From: Prolixibacteraceae bacterium
GTDB taxonomy: Bacteria > Bacteroidota > Bacteroidia > Bacteroidales > Prolixibacteraceae
DNA: 64,000 bases
Assembly (NCBI GenBank): GCA_019459525.1
Contig: JAIBEY010000042.1
Coordinates: 1 to 64,000 of the forward strand
Reading direction: 5' to 3'
Below, one piece after another: positions 16,777 through 26,096 of the stretch; position 1 is the stretch's first letter, and each line of letters starts with the position of its first letter. The translations under genes and the position numbers were made by a program. The notes below the pieces were generated by a model. That model saw only the letters and a list, made by a program, of their open reading frames with translations. It had not been told where the DNA came from and did not search any database.

Positions 16777-17218
16777 GGGAAAGTTTTTAGTTCGCAGACT
16801 TTGCTTCTAGGCCGGAAGATACTATGAAAGTGTGGTAAGTAATGAATTTGGGGGATTTCATGTGTTTATAATTTGTTTTTTATTTGCCACATGGAACTCC
16901 CAGATAATGATCCCCCTGTGTGAGGAAGATTTTCTCATGGTCGTTTCATAATATCTTAACCAAATATTAATCAGTTTGTAATTTTAATTTCGGTTGACAA
17001 AAATAATTATTTTATTCTTGACAAGGCAGTAAATAAATTATTTCTCCAATTTATCCGGATTTAGGGTGCATGGGAAACAGGTATTCCGCACTCCTTTGCT
17101 GATGTTTTTTGCTATCATGTACTGTGCTGTTAAAAATTTGGGAAGAATGGGCTTACTTCTGATTCATTGTTCTATTTTTACCGGCAGAAATTCCAATTAA
17201 TGAACAAAAAACAGTCCT
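16777..17218. other. 442-bp intergenic region with dispersed repeat copy 1
   Basis: Lies between the divergent PiT transporter and fucosidase genes. It holds the structured repeat at 16859-16949 and an AT-rich stretch (16960-17060) that probably contains the fucosidase promoter, although I cannot pick a clear -7 element. A 24-codon frame starting at 16861 on the minus strand follows the repeat but looks non-coding. Confidence 0.5.
16859..16949 (-). repeat. Dispersed ~92-bp repeat, candidate structured leader RNA, copy 1
   Basis: Read on the minus strand it starts ATGAAACGACCA, folds back on TGGGAGTTCCAT, and continues into an A-rich stretch AATAAAAAACAAATTATAAA and an ATG. The arms pair as AAC-GA-CCA with TGG-GA-GTT, leaving a tandem G-A mismatch that is conserved in the other two copies, while the flanking pairs differ. 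It lies upstream of the PiT transporter gene on the same strand. Family unknown to me. Confidence 0.6.
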
Positions 17219-18664
17219 ATGAAATGCTTTAAACTTATTCTTTTGTTTCTGACTTTTTCTGCGTTGAACGTTTCGGCTCAACACGAAAGTCAGACTTACG
17301 TTCCGGATCCCAATCCTCAAATTCAGCAGCGAATTGACGAATGGCAGGATATTAAGTTCGGTTTGCTTATGCACTGGGGGCCTTACAGCCAATGGGGAAT
17401 TGTTGAGTCGTGGTCCATTTGTCCCGAAGACGAAGGATGGTGCATCCCCGATACCGTAAAAGATTATTTTTCGTACAAGAAGCAGTATGAGAACCTCGGA
17501 AAAACATTTAATCCGACACATTTCGAACCTGGGAAATGGGCCAAAGCAGCTAAAAATGCAGGCATGAAATACGTGGTTTTCACGACCAAACACCACGACG
17601 GATTCTGCATGTTCGACAGCAAATACACCGATTATAAAATTACCGGCAAAGATTGCCCTTACCACACTAACCCCAAAGCCGATGTTACCAAAGAAATTTT
17701 CAACGCGTTCCGGAACGAAGGGCTGTGGATTGGAGCTTATTTTTCGAAACCAGACTGGCACAGCACCGATTACTGGTGGCCACAGTTCCCGCCGCTCGAC
17801 CGGAATGTGAATTACGATCCGGAAGCTTATCCTGAACGGTGGAACAACTTTGTAAATTTCACGCACAACCAGGTGATGGAACTTTGTAGCAATTATGGAA
17901 AAATTGACCTGATGTGGTTTGATGGCGGATGGGTGCAAAAACATACTTCTTTAGGGAAAGCGCCTCATGTTGAAGGTTTCAGGGTAAAAAAAATGCTGAA
18001 CCAGGATATTAAAATGGATGAACTGGTCGAAAAAATTCGCTCGAAACAACCCGATTGTATTGTGGTAGATCGTGCTGTTGAAGGTAAAAACCAGAATTAC
18101 CTAACCCCGGAAAATCAGGTTCCCGATAAAATGTTGCCTTACCCCTGGGAGTCGTGCATGATTTTGGGAGGCGGCTGGTCGTTCTCGTACGATGCCAAAA
18201 TGATGGAGACTAGGAAAGTGGTTCATATGCTGAGCGATATTGTAGCCAAAGGCGGAAACCTGCTGCTGAATATTGGACCCGGACCCGATGGAACCTGGTA
18301 CGAAGAAGCTTATTCGCGATTAAACGAAATGGGTGACTGGCTCAAAATTAATGGCGAGGCTATTTACAATACCCGAACCATTGCTCCTTATTACGACGGA
18401 AAACTTCGCTATACAAAAGGAAAAGACGGCGCCGCTTACCTTATTTACCTGCTGGACGAAAATGAAAAAATCCCGGCAGAAATTCAGGTAAAAGGTTTTG
18501 TTCCTGAAAAAGGTGCTAAAATCAGTTTGCTTGGCAAAAAGGGCAGTTCGTTAAAATGGAAAGCCGACAGCAACGGATTTAAACTTTCAATTCCGGAAAG
18601 TATAACAAAGGTTTTACCTTCGAAATACGCCGTTGCATTTAAAGTGAGCCAGATAGGAAAATAA
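17219..18664 (+). CDS. Alpha-L-fucosidase, GH29
   Basis: 481 residues with a signal peptide (residues 1-20, cleavage after NVSA). GH29 hallmarks: GLLMHWGPYSQWG near residue 48, the fucose-binding His pair in TTKHHDGFCMFD (~125), and LMWFDGGW with the catalytic nucleophile Asp near residue 235. A C-terminal beta-sandwich follows from ~390. It releases alpha-linked L-fucose from glycans in the periplasm or outside. The ATG at 17219 gives a proper signal peptide. It converges with another fucosidase-type gene, with a shared terminator between them. Confidence 0.93.
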   Translation: MKCFKLILLFLTFSALNVSAQHESQTYVPDPNPQIQQRIDEWQDIKFGLLMHWGPYSQWGIVESWSICPEDEGWCIPDTVKDYFSYKKQYENLGKTFNPTHFEPGKWAKAAKNAGMKYVVFTTKHHDGFCMFDSKYTDYKITGKDCPYHTNPKADVTKEIFNAFRNEGLWIGAYFSKPDWHSTDYWWPQFPPLDRNVNYDPEAYPERWNNFVNFTHNQVMELCSNYGKIDLMWFDGGWVQKHTSLGKAPHVEGFRVKKMLNQDIKMDELVEKIRSKQPDCIVVDRAVEGKNQNYLTPENQVPDKMLPYPWESCMILGGGWSFSYDAKMMETRKVVHMLSDIVAKGGNLLLNIGPGPDGTWYEEAYSRLNEMGDWLKINGEAIYNTRTIAPYYDGKLRYTKGKDGAAYLIYLLDENEKIPAEIQVKGFVPEKGAKISLLGKKGSSLKWKADSNGFKLSIPESITKVLPSKYAVAFKVSQIGK

Positions 18665-18676
18665 CATATCGATTAT

Positions 18677-18718
18677 AAAACAAACAAGCCCGCTCTGAAA
18701 AGTGGGCTTGTTTGTTTT
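18677..18718. terminator. Bidirectional terminator between two fucosidase genes
   Basis: An 18-bp stem (17 matched), AAAACAAACAAGCCC and its complement, around a CTGAAA loop, with A-run and T-run flanks giving termination in both directions. Confidence 0.9.
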
Positions 18719-18736
18719 TGAATTAATTCCAGCATT

Positions 18737-20140
18737 TTATCTCTGCTCGTTATAGACACCAAATTCAGCAATCTCAGCCTGGCCTGAAAATTCATCAACA
18801 ATAATTTTAACCTTGCTGCCCCAAACCCGATCAAACCGGTGAATCTTAATTTTATCCGGGTTTTCTCCTGAAAATATAGTCTTCCATTCGCCATTATTTT
18901 CATACACCAACCGATACTTTTTAATCGTACTTTTTGAATCGGCAACGGTAATCATATTGAACGACTCAACTTTTAGCAAATCAACTTCATACCAGGGAAC
19001 TTTTACCATTGGGTTCGATTTCCATGAAAAATTGAAGTTGTCGTCGTTGGCAAAATCCATAATCCACATATCATCACTCCAGCTCGAATTGGAAGGTTTA
19101 TGTTTTGCCATATTCGTCGAAACAATTGGCGCATCAAATGCCGGAAGCGTTGCATCAACTGGCTTTCCGGTCCATATTTTTCCGATTGCTTTTAATGCCT
19201 CCAGTGCATTGCTATCAATGAGCCCATCCGTATTCGGGGCAACATTCAGGATAAAATTACAATACGCTTTATTGAAAGGGACAATGTTGTCGTTAACCAG
19301 GAATTCTGCTTTTTTAAGCTCATCGGTAGGAAAAGAAGATTTCCAGAACCAACTCGACTGAACCGGAAGACACGACAACGCCGGAAGATGATTGGATTCG
19401 CTGGAAATATGTTGTCCTGCATTTTGCTCGTACGATTTAATATCGGTGTAAAATAAGGCTTCGGCAGGATATTTTGCCGCGTTGAGATCCATCACCAGGC
19501 AATTGGGCTGAAGGTGTTTAATTAATCGGTAAATTTCCTCAAACGGAACATCTTCGTACGAAATCCGCGACCATGGCGCATCCCAGCCGTCAATAATCAG
19601 GGCCGAGATCTCGCCGTAATGGGTCAGCAATTCGGTCAACTGGCCTTTAACCATTTCAATGTGAGCTTTCGAAATATGTCCGGGGCGAAGCTTGTGGTGC
19701 GTATCCAGTATCGAATAATACAACATGGTTCGAAGTCCCTTTTTCCGGAAAGCCTCAACGTATTCTTTTACCACATCTCTTTTTAGCGGACTATTCATCA
19801 CATTATAGTCCGTTGTTTGGGTATCCCAAATGCAGAAACCACTGTGGTGTTTGGTGGTCAGGCAGCCGTAACTCATTTTTGCTGACTTTGCGGCTTCGGC
19901 CCACTGGTTACAGTCCAGTTTTTTCGGATTAAAGATCGCAGGCGTGGCATCAGGGTCGGCCCAGTCCTGGTTCATAAACGTGGGAATGTTAAAATGAATG
20001 AACATTCCAAACTTTAAATCGACAAATTCCTGCTGGAGATCGTGTAAGTTCCGGGCATTTTGTTTTGCCTGGGCTTTTAGCTGCTGCGGAACTGTGCAAA
20101 GAGTAAAAATGACACAGCCCATGATCCATAAATTCCTCAT
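18737..20140 (-). CDS. GH29-type alpha-L-fucosidase with C-terminal discoidin-like domain
   Basis: 467 residues from the ATG at 20140 (the frame is open further upstream, but this start gives a signal peptide ending near LKAQ, residue 24). GH29 motifs: LKFGMFIHF (~42), CLTTKHHSGFCIWD (~93) and ISALIIDGWD, whose Asp near residue 184 aligns with the nucleophile. Residues ~345-465 (WYEVDLLKVESFNMITV, GSKVKIIVDEFSGQAEIAEF) look like a F5/8 type C, carbohydrate-binding domain. It diverges strongly from the neighbouring fucosidase, so fucose linkage or even sugar specificity may differ. Confidence 0.88.
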   Translation of the reverse strand: MRNLWIMGCVIFTLCTVPQQLKAQAKQNARNLHDLQQEFVDLKFGMFIHFNIPTFMNQDWADPDATPAIFNPKKLDCNQWAEAAKSAKMSYGCLTTKHHSGFCIWDTQTTDYNVMNSPLKRDVVKEYVEAFRKKGLRTMLYYSILDTHHKLRPGHISKAHIEMVKGQLTELLTHYGEISALIIDGWDAPWSRISYEDVPFEEIYRLIKHLQPNCLVMDLNAAKYPAEALFYTDIKSYEQNAGQHISSESNHLPALSCLPVQSSWFWKSSFPTDELKKAEFLVNDNIVPFNKAYCNFILNVAPNTDGLIDSNALEALKAIGKIWTGKPVDATLPAFDAPIVSTNMAKHKPSNSSWSDDMWIMDFANDDNFNFSWKSNPMVKVPWYEVDLLKVESFNMITVADSKSTIKKYRLVYENNGEWKTIFSGENPDKIKIHRFDRVWGSKVKIIVDEFSGQAEIAEFGVYNEQR

Positions 20141-20417
20141 AGTATATTTTTCAGATGGTTTAGCTTTCGAATTAACAACCGATTGTTTGGTATTCAGGAA
20201 AAGGGCTGCCCTGCCAGCCCGTTGTGATTTACAACTCCACACACATTCTCCGGATTAACACACAACCGGTTTCTACTTGTATCCGCAAATCTATAAAATT
20301 TGTACACCTTTCCGAATCAATGCAAACATAATACGAGTACATCTTCCCCTTTTTTCTTTCGGAATAGGCGCCAATAAAATAAACGATTGACAAACTCAGT
20401 CCTGCCTTTCCCTTTTT

Positions 20418-20512
20418 CATCTGTGTATAATTTGTTTTTTAATTGTCAGATGGAACTCGCCATGGATAATCATCCTTCAGTGTGTGAGATTTTCTCTCAT
20501 GGCTCGTTTCAT
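20418..20512 (-). repeat. Dispersed ~92-bp repeat, candidate structured leader RNA, copy 2
   Basis: On the minus strand: ATGAAACGAGCCATG pairs with CATGGCGAGTTCCAT, leaving a tandem G-A mismatch. Internal hairpins TGAGA/TCTCA and GGAT/ATCC lie in the loop. The element ends with ACAATTAAAAAACAAATTA, then CACAGATGAAAAAG, the same 14 bases as in copy 3. About 280 bp upstream of the minus-strand fucosidase gene. Confidence 0.65.
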
Positions 20513-20556
20513 GTTTTTAAAGATGTTTCATTATTCAGCAAAATGAATTTAATTTG

Positions 20557-20570
20557 TATGTCTGAACATA
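20557..20570. promoter_or_regulatory. Candidate GntR operator
   Basis: TATGTCTGAACATA, a palindrome with 5-bp arms, ends 7 bp before the start codon of the GntR gene. Position fits autoregulation. I see no second copy ahead of the kinase or GH92 genes. Confidence 0.35.
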
Positions 20571-20577
20571 TGAACAA

Positions 20578-21306
20578 ATGGAATTAAAGATTGATCACCA
20601 AAGTCCGGTACCGCTGCATTTTCAGGTAGAAGAATTATTGCGGAAAATCATTGAACTGCCGGAGTACAAAAACGGAGGTTTTTTGCCCAAAGAAGTAGAA
20701 CTGGCCAAAAGACTGGGTATTTCGCGAAATACAATCAGGCAGGCCACCAATAAACTGGAATATGAAGGTTTGCTGACACGTAAAAAAGGCGTTGGAACGA
20801 AGGTTGCCGAAAATACAGTTACCACCAGCCTCGACAGTTGGCACAGTTTCACCCAGGAAATGTCGGAAAAAGGAGTCGTATTTGTCAATTTCCGAATCGA
20901 GACCAAGTGGGTAAAAGCCGATGCCAAATTAGCTGCCTTTATGCAGATTCCGGAAGAAACCGAAGTACTTTGCCTCGTGAGGTTGCGCGGATTCGAGGAT
21001 GGCCCTTTTGTATATTTCGAAAGTTATTTCCACCCGCGCATCGGGCTTACCGGGAAAGAGGATTTCGCCCGCCCGCTTTACGACATAATCGAAGAGGATT
21101 ACCACGTTGTTCCGGTGCTTTCGCGCGAAAAAATACGGGCAAAAACTGCATCGGCCATTACCGCCAAACGATTGAAAATCAGAAATGGTGACCCGGTTTT
21201 GGTTCGTGAGCGATTTGTTTTCGATCCGGGAAACAGGCCCATCGAATACAACATTGGATTTTACATAGCCGAAAAATTCACCTATTCCATTGATATTAAG
21301 AGATAA
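20578..21306 (+). CDS. GntR-family transcriptional regulator (HutC subfamily, UTRA domain)
   Basis: 242 residues: N-terminal winged helix (~1-75; LAKRLGISRNTIRQATNKL is the recognition helix, GLLTRKKGVGTKV the wing) and a C-terminal UTRA effector domain (~95-240; LCLVRLRGFEDGPFVYFESYF, LVRERFVFDPGNRPIEYNIGFY). HutC-type regulators usually sense a sugar phosphate or related metabolite and repress the adjacent catabolic operon. It opens the run of sugar kinase, transporter and glycosidase genes, so it probably controls them, perhaps with mannose-6-phosphate or another pathway intermediate as ligand (inference). Confidence 0.93.
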   Translation: MELKIDHQSPVPLHFQVEELLRKIIELPEYKNGGFLPKEVELAKRLGISRNTIRQATNKLEYEGLLTRKKGVGTKVAENTVTTSLDSWHSFTQEMSEKGVVFVNFRIETKWVKADAKLAAFMQIPEETEVLCLVRLRGFEDGPFVYFESYFHPRIGLTGKEDFARPLYDIIEEDYHVVPVLSREKIRAKTASAITAKRLKIRNGDPVLVRERFVFDPGNRPIEYNIGFYIAEKFTYSIDIKR

Positions 21307-21359
21307 TATTAGTCTGCAATTAACTAACCAACAACAACTTATACAAACTTATCAATTAA

Positions 21360-22295
21360 ATGAAGAACATAGCTATTGGAGTGGATATTGGCGGAAGCCA
21401 TGTCAGTTGCGCTGCGTGTAACATTGATGAAAAAAGGTACCTGGCCGAAACCTTATCCGGAAATGATTTGGATAACCAGGGATCCGTTGATGAAATTATT
21501 GGCGCCTGGAGCAAAACAATTCAAAATACAATCGATAAAGTTGGCCGCGAAAATGTAAAAGGTATCGGCTTCGCCATGCCCGGTCCGTTCGACTACCTGA
21601 ACGGAACAGCCCTATTTAAAGGAAACAACAAAAAGTACGAAAACCTTTATGGGTTGAACATCCCGGAATTACTTCGCCAAAAACTGGATCTGCCTGAAGA
21701 TTTTCCAATCCGTTTTATCAACGATGCCACCGCTTTTGCCATTGGCGAAGACTGGATTGGCAAGGCATCAGGCACAAACCATTCGTTATCCATAACCCTT
21801 GGAACCGGATTTGGGTCTGCTTTTCTGAGCCATCACATGCCTGTAACCAGTGGTGCAAACGTTCCTGAAACCGGAGCTGTATGGCACCTTCCTTTTGAAT
21901 CGGGAAATGCCGACGACTACTTTTCGACCCGCGGTTTATTAAGCCGTTACGAAACCAGAACCGGGAAACAGCTTTCAGGAGTGAAAGAACTGGCACAACT
22001 GGCTTCTGTTGACGCTGTAGCTCAGGAACTTTTCGTCGATTTTGGCCAAAAAATGGGTATTTTCCTGAAGCCCTGGATCGAAAAATCGAAGATCGAAGTT
22101 CTGGTGATCGGGGGAAACATTTCCCACGCGTTTCACTGGTTCGGGAAACACCTTCATGATTATTTTTCTGAAAACGGGCTTGAAATCCGCATTGAAGTTT
22201 CGGACCTGAAAGAAACAGCCTCGATGATAGGCAGTTCTGTTTTGGCCAACAACACCTATTATGAGCAGTTAAAGCCGCTTTTGGCCAACATGTAA
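21360..22295 (+). CDS. ROK-family sugar kinase
   Basis: 311 residues with the actin-like ATPase motifs of ROK kinases: GVDIGGSHVSCAA (phosphate 1), GFAMPGPFDY, INDATAFAIGE with the catalytic Asp, and TLGTGFGSAFL. The CxCGxxGC zinc motif found in many ROK proteins is absent, and so is an HTH domain, so this is a kinase rather than a regulator. Flanked by a GntR regulator and a sugar transporter, and followed by a mannosidase and a mannose-6-phosphate isomerase, it most likely phosphorylates mannose (or glucose) at C6 in the cytosol. Confidence 0.9.
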   Translation: MKNIAIGVDIGGSHVSCAACNIDEKRYLAETLSGNDLDNQGSVDEIIGAWSKTIQNTIDKVGRENVKGIGFAMPGPFDYLNGTALFKGNNKKYENLYGLNIPELLRQKLDLPEDFPIRFINDATAFAIGEDWIGKASGTNHSLSITLGTGFGSAFLSHHMPVTSGANVPETGAVWHLPFESGNADDYFSTRGLLSRYETRTGKQLSGVKELAQLASVDAVAQELFVDFGQKMGIFLKPWIEKSKIEVLVIGGNISHAFHWFGKHLHDYFSENGLEIRIEVSDLKETASMIGSSVLANNTYYEQLKPLLANM

Positions 22296-22316
22296 AAACC
22301 AACTAAAACTATAAGC

Positions 22317-23477
22317 ATGTCGAAATCAACAATATCGATGAAGTTTGTCACTCCAGTGCTCATGTCGTTCTTTGTCATGAGTTTCTGCGATTTGGTCGGA
22401 ATTGGAGTTGACCGTATTAAAATTGATTTTACACTGAGCAATACGCTGGCACAGCTCATCCCGTCGGCTGTTTTTCTGTGGTTTTTTGTTTTGTCGGTGC
22501 CGGTTGGTATCCTTCAGGACCGGATCGGAAAACGCACCGTACTCAATATCGGGATGAGCATTACTGCTCTGGGACTTTTCTTCCCGTATATTTTTTACTC
22601 GTTCGAAATGGCTTTGCTGGGTTTTGCCCTGTTGGGCATCGGAAATACCATAGTTCAGGTGTCGGCCAACCCTTTGCTGGTCGATGTTGTTCCTTCCAAC
22701 CGAAGATCAAGTTTCCTGAGTTTCTCACAGTTTATAAAAGCAATTGGATCTATGATTGCCGCACCGCTGGCTGGCTGGTTTGCCCTTCGGTTTGGCGACT
22801 GGAAGTTGCTTTTCCTGGTTTTCGGGATGGTATCGGTGTTATCAGTTATCTGGTTGTATTTTACGCCAGTTGAAGAAACCCGTAACTCCGAAAAAAGAGC
22901 CACGTTCGCATCGTCCTTTCAATTGCTGGGTAACGGATACATCCGCATGATGGTCATAGGTATTTTTCTGGTTGTTGGCATTGATGTAGGCATCAACGCC
23001 TTTTCCGGCCAGTTCCTTCTGGCAAAATTCGCATCAGCACAAACCCTGGCCGAATCGGGTCGAAGCGTTTATTTCCTGGCCAAAATGCTTGGGACTTTTG
23101 GGGGCGCCATCCTGCTTTCCAAACTTCCGGCCCGCAAATTTTTCATTGCATCAGCACTCCTCGGACTGGTTTCGCTCCTGGCACTCATCCTCGCTCCGTC
23201 TGATACCGTTGCTCTGGTCGTCATCTTCATTGCTGGCCTGGGTATTGCCAATATTTTCCCGATTATCTTCTCGCTCACAGTCGAAAAATATCCACTGCGG
23301 TCAAACGAAATCTCCGGACTGATGATCATGGCCGTTTGTGGAGGGGCAGTTCTTCCTCTTCTGATGGGCTGGATCAGCGATTTGACCAGTAACGCAACGA
23401 TGGCAATGTTGGTTCTGATAGCTGCCATCGGTTACCTTTTAGTTGTTTCACTATTCCTCGGAAAACCAAAAACCTAA
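22317..23477 (+). CDS. MFS sugar transporter
   Basis: 386 residues with 12 predicted membrane helices and the MFS loop motif GILQDRIGKRTVLN after helix 2; NTIVQVSANPLLVDVVP after helix 4 resembles the fucose/glucose-galactose permease (FHS) group. It starts 21 bp after the ROK kinase and is surely cotranscribed. As the only transporter of the locus it probably brings the released monosaccharide (mannose is favoured by context) across the inner membrane with H+ or Na+. Confidence 0.9.
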   Translation: MSKSTISMKFVTPVLMSFFVMSFCDLVGIGVDRIKIDFTLSNTLAQLIPSAVFLWFFVLSVPVGILQDRIGKRTVLNIGMSITALGLFFPYIFYSFEMALLGFALLGIGNTIVQVSANPLLVDVVPSNRRSSFLSFSQFIKAIGSMIAAPLAGWFALRFGDWKLLFLVFGMVSVLSVIWLYFTPVEETRNSEKRATFASSFQLLGNGYIRMMVIGIFLVVGIDVGINAFSGQFLLAKFASAQTLAESGRSVYFLAKMLGTFGGAILLSKLPARKFFIASALLGLVSLLALILAPSDTVALVVIFIAGLGIANIFPIIFSLTVEKYPLRSNEISGLMIMAVCGGAVLPLLMGWISDLTSNATMAMLVLIAAIGYLLVVSLFLGKPKT

Positions 23478-23640
23478 ACAATGAAATAGTCATAAGAGCT
23501 AAAGCTCATACCAACCGAAAATGATTATTTATGGCTATTCGCTTCGCGGATTTCGCAAGCGCAATTCCATACGTTGCGACTTAATTAAAAAACAATAGTT
23601 AATACGAAAATTATACGATCAATATTGAAAAAATAAACAC

Positions 23641-26034
23641 ATGAAAATAACAAAGCTGAATTTAAAATTACTGGTATTTATAGGTTTGATCGGAACGATT
23701 ATTTCCTGTTCCCCAAACAGAGAAACGTTTAATCCGTCTAAATATGTCGATCCGCAGATTGGTTCGGTGCATGGGCGCTGGTTCTTTTACACCCCGGCAG
23801 CATTGCCTTTTGGCATGGCCAAATTGGCTCCGCACACCAATGCTTATGGAAGCGGGGGCAGTTGGGCTCCTTGTGGTTACGACGACCGGCACACGTCCAT
23901 CGAAGGATTCGGACATTTTCACGAATTTCAGATTGGTGGGCTGGTAGCCATGCCAATAACCGGCGTTTTACAGACCATTCCGGGTACGCTTGAAAATCCG
24001 GATTCCGGATACCGGTCGCGTTTCGACAAAGAATCGGAGCACGCCGAACCGGGTTATTATTCGGTATTCCTGAAAGATTACGGCATTAAAGCCGAACTTA
24101 CGGCAACCGAAAGGGTGGGTTTCCATCGCTATACTTTTCCTGAATCGAACGAGTCACGCATCATCTTCGATGTGGGGCACCGCCAGGGCGAAAGCAGCGG
24201 GGTTACTGAAGCCCTCATCCGCTTATCGGGAAAAGCGGAGTTGGAAGGTTCGATTGAAACGCTTCCGGAATACCTCAAATTCTGCGACTTCGACAAACGG
24301 GTCAGGATGTATTTCGTCATTCAGCTCAGCAAAGAACCCGAATCGTTCGGCGCATTTACCGATTCGCTCATCGTCCAAAATCAAAAAGAATCCAAAGGCA
24401 TTGGCAACGGTATGTTCCTGAATTTCATCACAACAAAGGATGAAATTATTGAAATGCAAGTTGGCCTTTCGTACACCAGCATCGAGAACGCACGAAAAAA
24501 CCTGACAGCCGAAGCCACCGGACAAAACTTTGAGGCTGTTCGGGAAGCAGCACACGAAAAATGGAACGGGAAACTGAGCCGCATCAAAGCCGAAGGTGGC
24601 GACAGCCTCAGCCGCGTGAAATTTTACACCGGCTTATATCATGCACTTTTGGGGCGCGGTACGTCAACCGACATAAACGGGCAATATCCCTTGTATAACG
24701 GAACCATTGGGCAAGTACCGCTCGACAAGAATGGGCAGCCCAAATACAATCATTACAACACCGACGGTATCTGGGGTGGTTTCTGGAACCTCAGCCAATT
24801 GTGGGCGTTGGCCTATCCCGATTATTTCAGGGAATACATTCAGTCGAACATCGATTATTACAAAAGTCGTGGCTGGCTGCACGATGGCGAAGCTGCCGGG
24901 GCCTATACCAACGGGGTGCAAACCAACTTTCAGGGCTTGCTGATTGCCTCGGCGTACAACTGCGGCATTCGCGATTTTGAAGTAGAAACCGGATACGAAG
25001 CGGCGCTTAAAAATGAAGTGGAATACCACGGGCGCGACCTCGGAAACGGCAAATACGACCTGAATTATTTTGTCAAAAACGGCTATGTCCCTTACAAAGA
25101 CACAGCCATTGCCAACGGCTGGGTGTTCAATTTTGGGTCTTCGCATACGCTGGAATATGCTTTCAGTTCGTATGCCGTGGCGCAAATGGCCAAAGCCCTG
25201 GGCAAAGAACCTGATTACGAAAAGCTGATGAAACAGGCAACCTATTACCAAAACCTGTTCGATCCGGAAACCAAATACATCCGCCCGAAAATGCTCGACG
25301 GAACATTCATTGAAAAATTTGATCCGATGAAAGCCTGGGACGGATTTCAGGAAGGAAACGCCTTTCAATACACCTGGTATGTGCCGCACGATGTTGCAGG
25401 ACTCATTCAACTGATCGGAAAAGACGAATTCAACAGGCGGTTGGGCGAGGTCTTTACCCATGCACAAAAGAGCCAGTTTGCCGGTGGTACTGACGAGATT
25501 CATAGCTTTTCGGGTATCGATAAACAGTACAATCACGGCAATCAACCTTGTTTGCACGACTCGTGGTTGTTCAATTACAGCGGGCAACCCTGGCTGACAC
25601 AGAAATGGACACGCGCCATTTGCGACGAATTCTACGGTACTGAACCGCTTCGTGGTTACGGAGTTGGCCAGGATGAAGACCAGGGGCAGTTAGGTGCCTG
25701 GTATGTAATGGCAGCGCTGGGATTATTCGATGTTCAGGGGCATTCGGCCATGAACCCGACCTTCCAGTTTGGGAGTCCGCAATTTGATAAAGTGACCATC
25801 CAACTCGATCCGAATTACTATTCAGAAAAAGAACTGGTGATTGAAACCAAAAACAACTCGAAAGAAAACGTATATGTTCAGTCGATTTTGTTGAAGAACG
25901 AAAAGCTTGAAAATTGCTGGGTCGATCGTAAAAAACTGACAGAAGGAGGAACTTTGACTTTTGAAATGGGAGCTCAGCCCAATACCAATTGGGGTACCGG
26001 AACTCCACCGCCAAGTATGAGTTCCGAAAAATAA
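23641..26034 (+). CDS. GH92 alpha-mannosidase, lipoprotein
   Basis: 797 residues with a lipobox (TIISC, Cys at ~23), so anchored to a membrane. GH92 features: N-terminal beta-sandwich with PQIGSVHGRWFFYTPAALPF and GYDDRHTSIEGFGHFHE, the linker into the alpha/alpha barrel (SRVKFYTGLYHALLGRGTS), EGNAFQYTWYVPHDVAGLI, and the acidic motif YGVGQDEDQGQLGAWYVMA that carries the catalytic acids of the family. GH92 enzymes are Ca2+-dependent exo-alpha-mannosidases acting on N-glycans and fungal mannans. The usual GNDDxGQ is GQDEDQGQ here, a slight departure. Linkage specificity is not deducible. Confidence 0.93.
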   Translation: MKITKLNLKLLVFIGLIGTIISCSPNRETFNPSKYVDPQIGSVHGRWFFYTPAALPFGMAKLAPHTNAYGSGGSWAPCGYDDRHTSIEGFGHFHEFQIGGLVAMPITGVLQTIPGTLENPDSGYRSRFDKESEHAEPGYYSVFLKDYGIKAELTATERVGFHRYTFPESNESRIIFDVGHRQGESSGVTEALIRLSGKAELEGSIETLPEYLKFCDFDKRVRMYFVIQLSKEPESFGAFTDSLIVQNQKESKGIGNGMFLNFITTKDEIIEMQVGLSYTSIENARKNLTAEATGQNFEAVREAAHEKWNGKLSRIKAEGGDSLSRVKFYTGLYHALLGRGTSTDINGQYPLYNGTIGQVPLDKNGQPKYNHYNTDGIWGGFWNLSQLWALAYPDYFREYIQSNIDYYKSRGWLHDGEAAGAYTNGVQTNFQGLLIASAYNCGIRDFEVETGYEAALKNEVEYHGRDLGNGKYDLNYFVKNGYVPYKDTAIANGWVFNFGSSHTLEYAFSSYAVAQMAKALGKEPDYEKLMKQATYYQNLFDPETKYIRPKMLDGTFIEKFDPMKAWDGFQEGNAFQYTWYVPHDVAGLIQLIGKDEFNRRLGEVFTHAQKSQFAGGTDEIHSFSGIDKQYNHGNQPCLHDSWLFNYSGQPWLTQKWTRAICDEFYGTEPLRGYGVGQDEDQGQLGAWYVMAALGLFDVQGHSAMNPTFQFGSPQFDKVTIQLDPNYYSEKELVIETKNNSKENVYVQSILLKNEKLENCWVDRKKLTEGGTLTFEMGAQPNTNWGTGTPPPSMSSEK

Positions 26035-26096
26035 CCTTACTGGATGGCTTTTCTCTGATTATCTTTTTACTAAAGTTCAACTAAAACAGCAAATCA

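Larger units (their letters stand above)
20141..20577. other. 437-bp divergent intergenic region with dispersed repeat copy 2
   Basis: Lies between the minus-strand fucosidase and the plus-strand GntR gene. It contains the repeat at 20418-20512 and a palindrome just before the GntR start. A 63-codon minus-strand frame begins at the ATG ending the repeat (20420) but has no recognisable domain and no RBS evidence beyond the repeat; it may be a decayed gene. Confidence 0.5.

Noticed and set aside
17153-17944. 263-codon minus-strand frame opposite the fucosidase gene
   Set aside because: Shadow of a clear GH29 gene; composition rich in His/Phe/Arg and no domain.
20229-20420. 63-codon minus-strand frame beginning at the end of repeat copy 2
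   Set aside because: No recognisable domain, Arg/Cys pattern unlike a real protein, and it overlaps the upstream region of the fucosidase gene. Kept only as a possible relic in the repeat description.
24664-25587. 307-codon minus-strand frame opposite GH92
   Set aside because: Complementary shadow of the GH92 coding sequence; no recognisable motifs.
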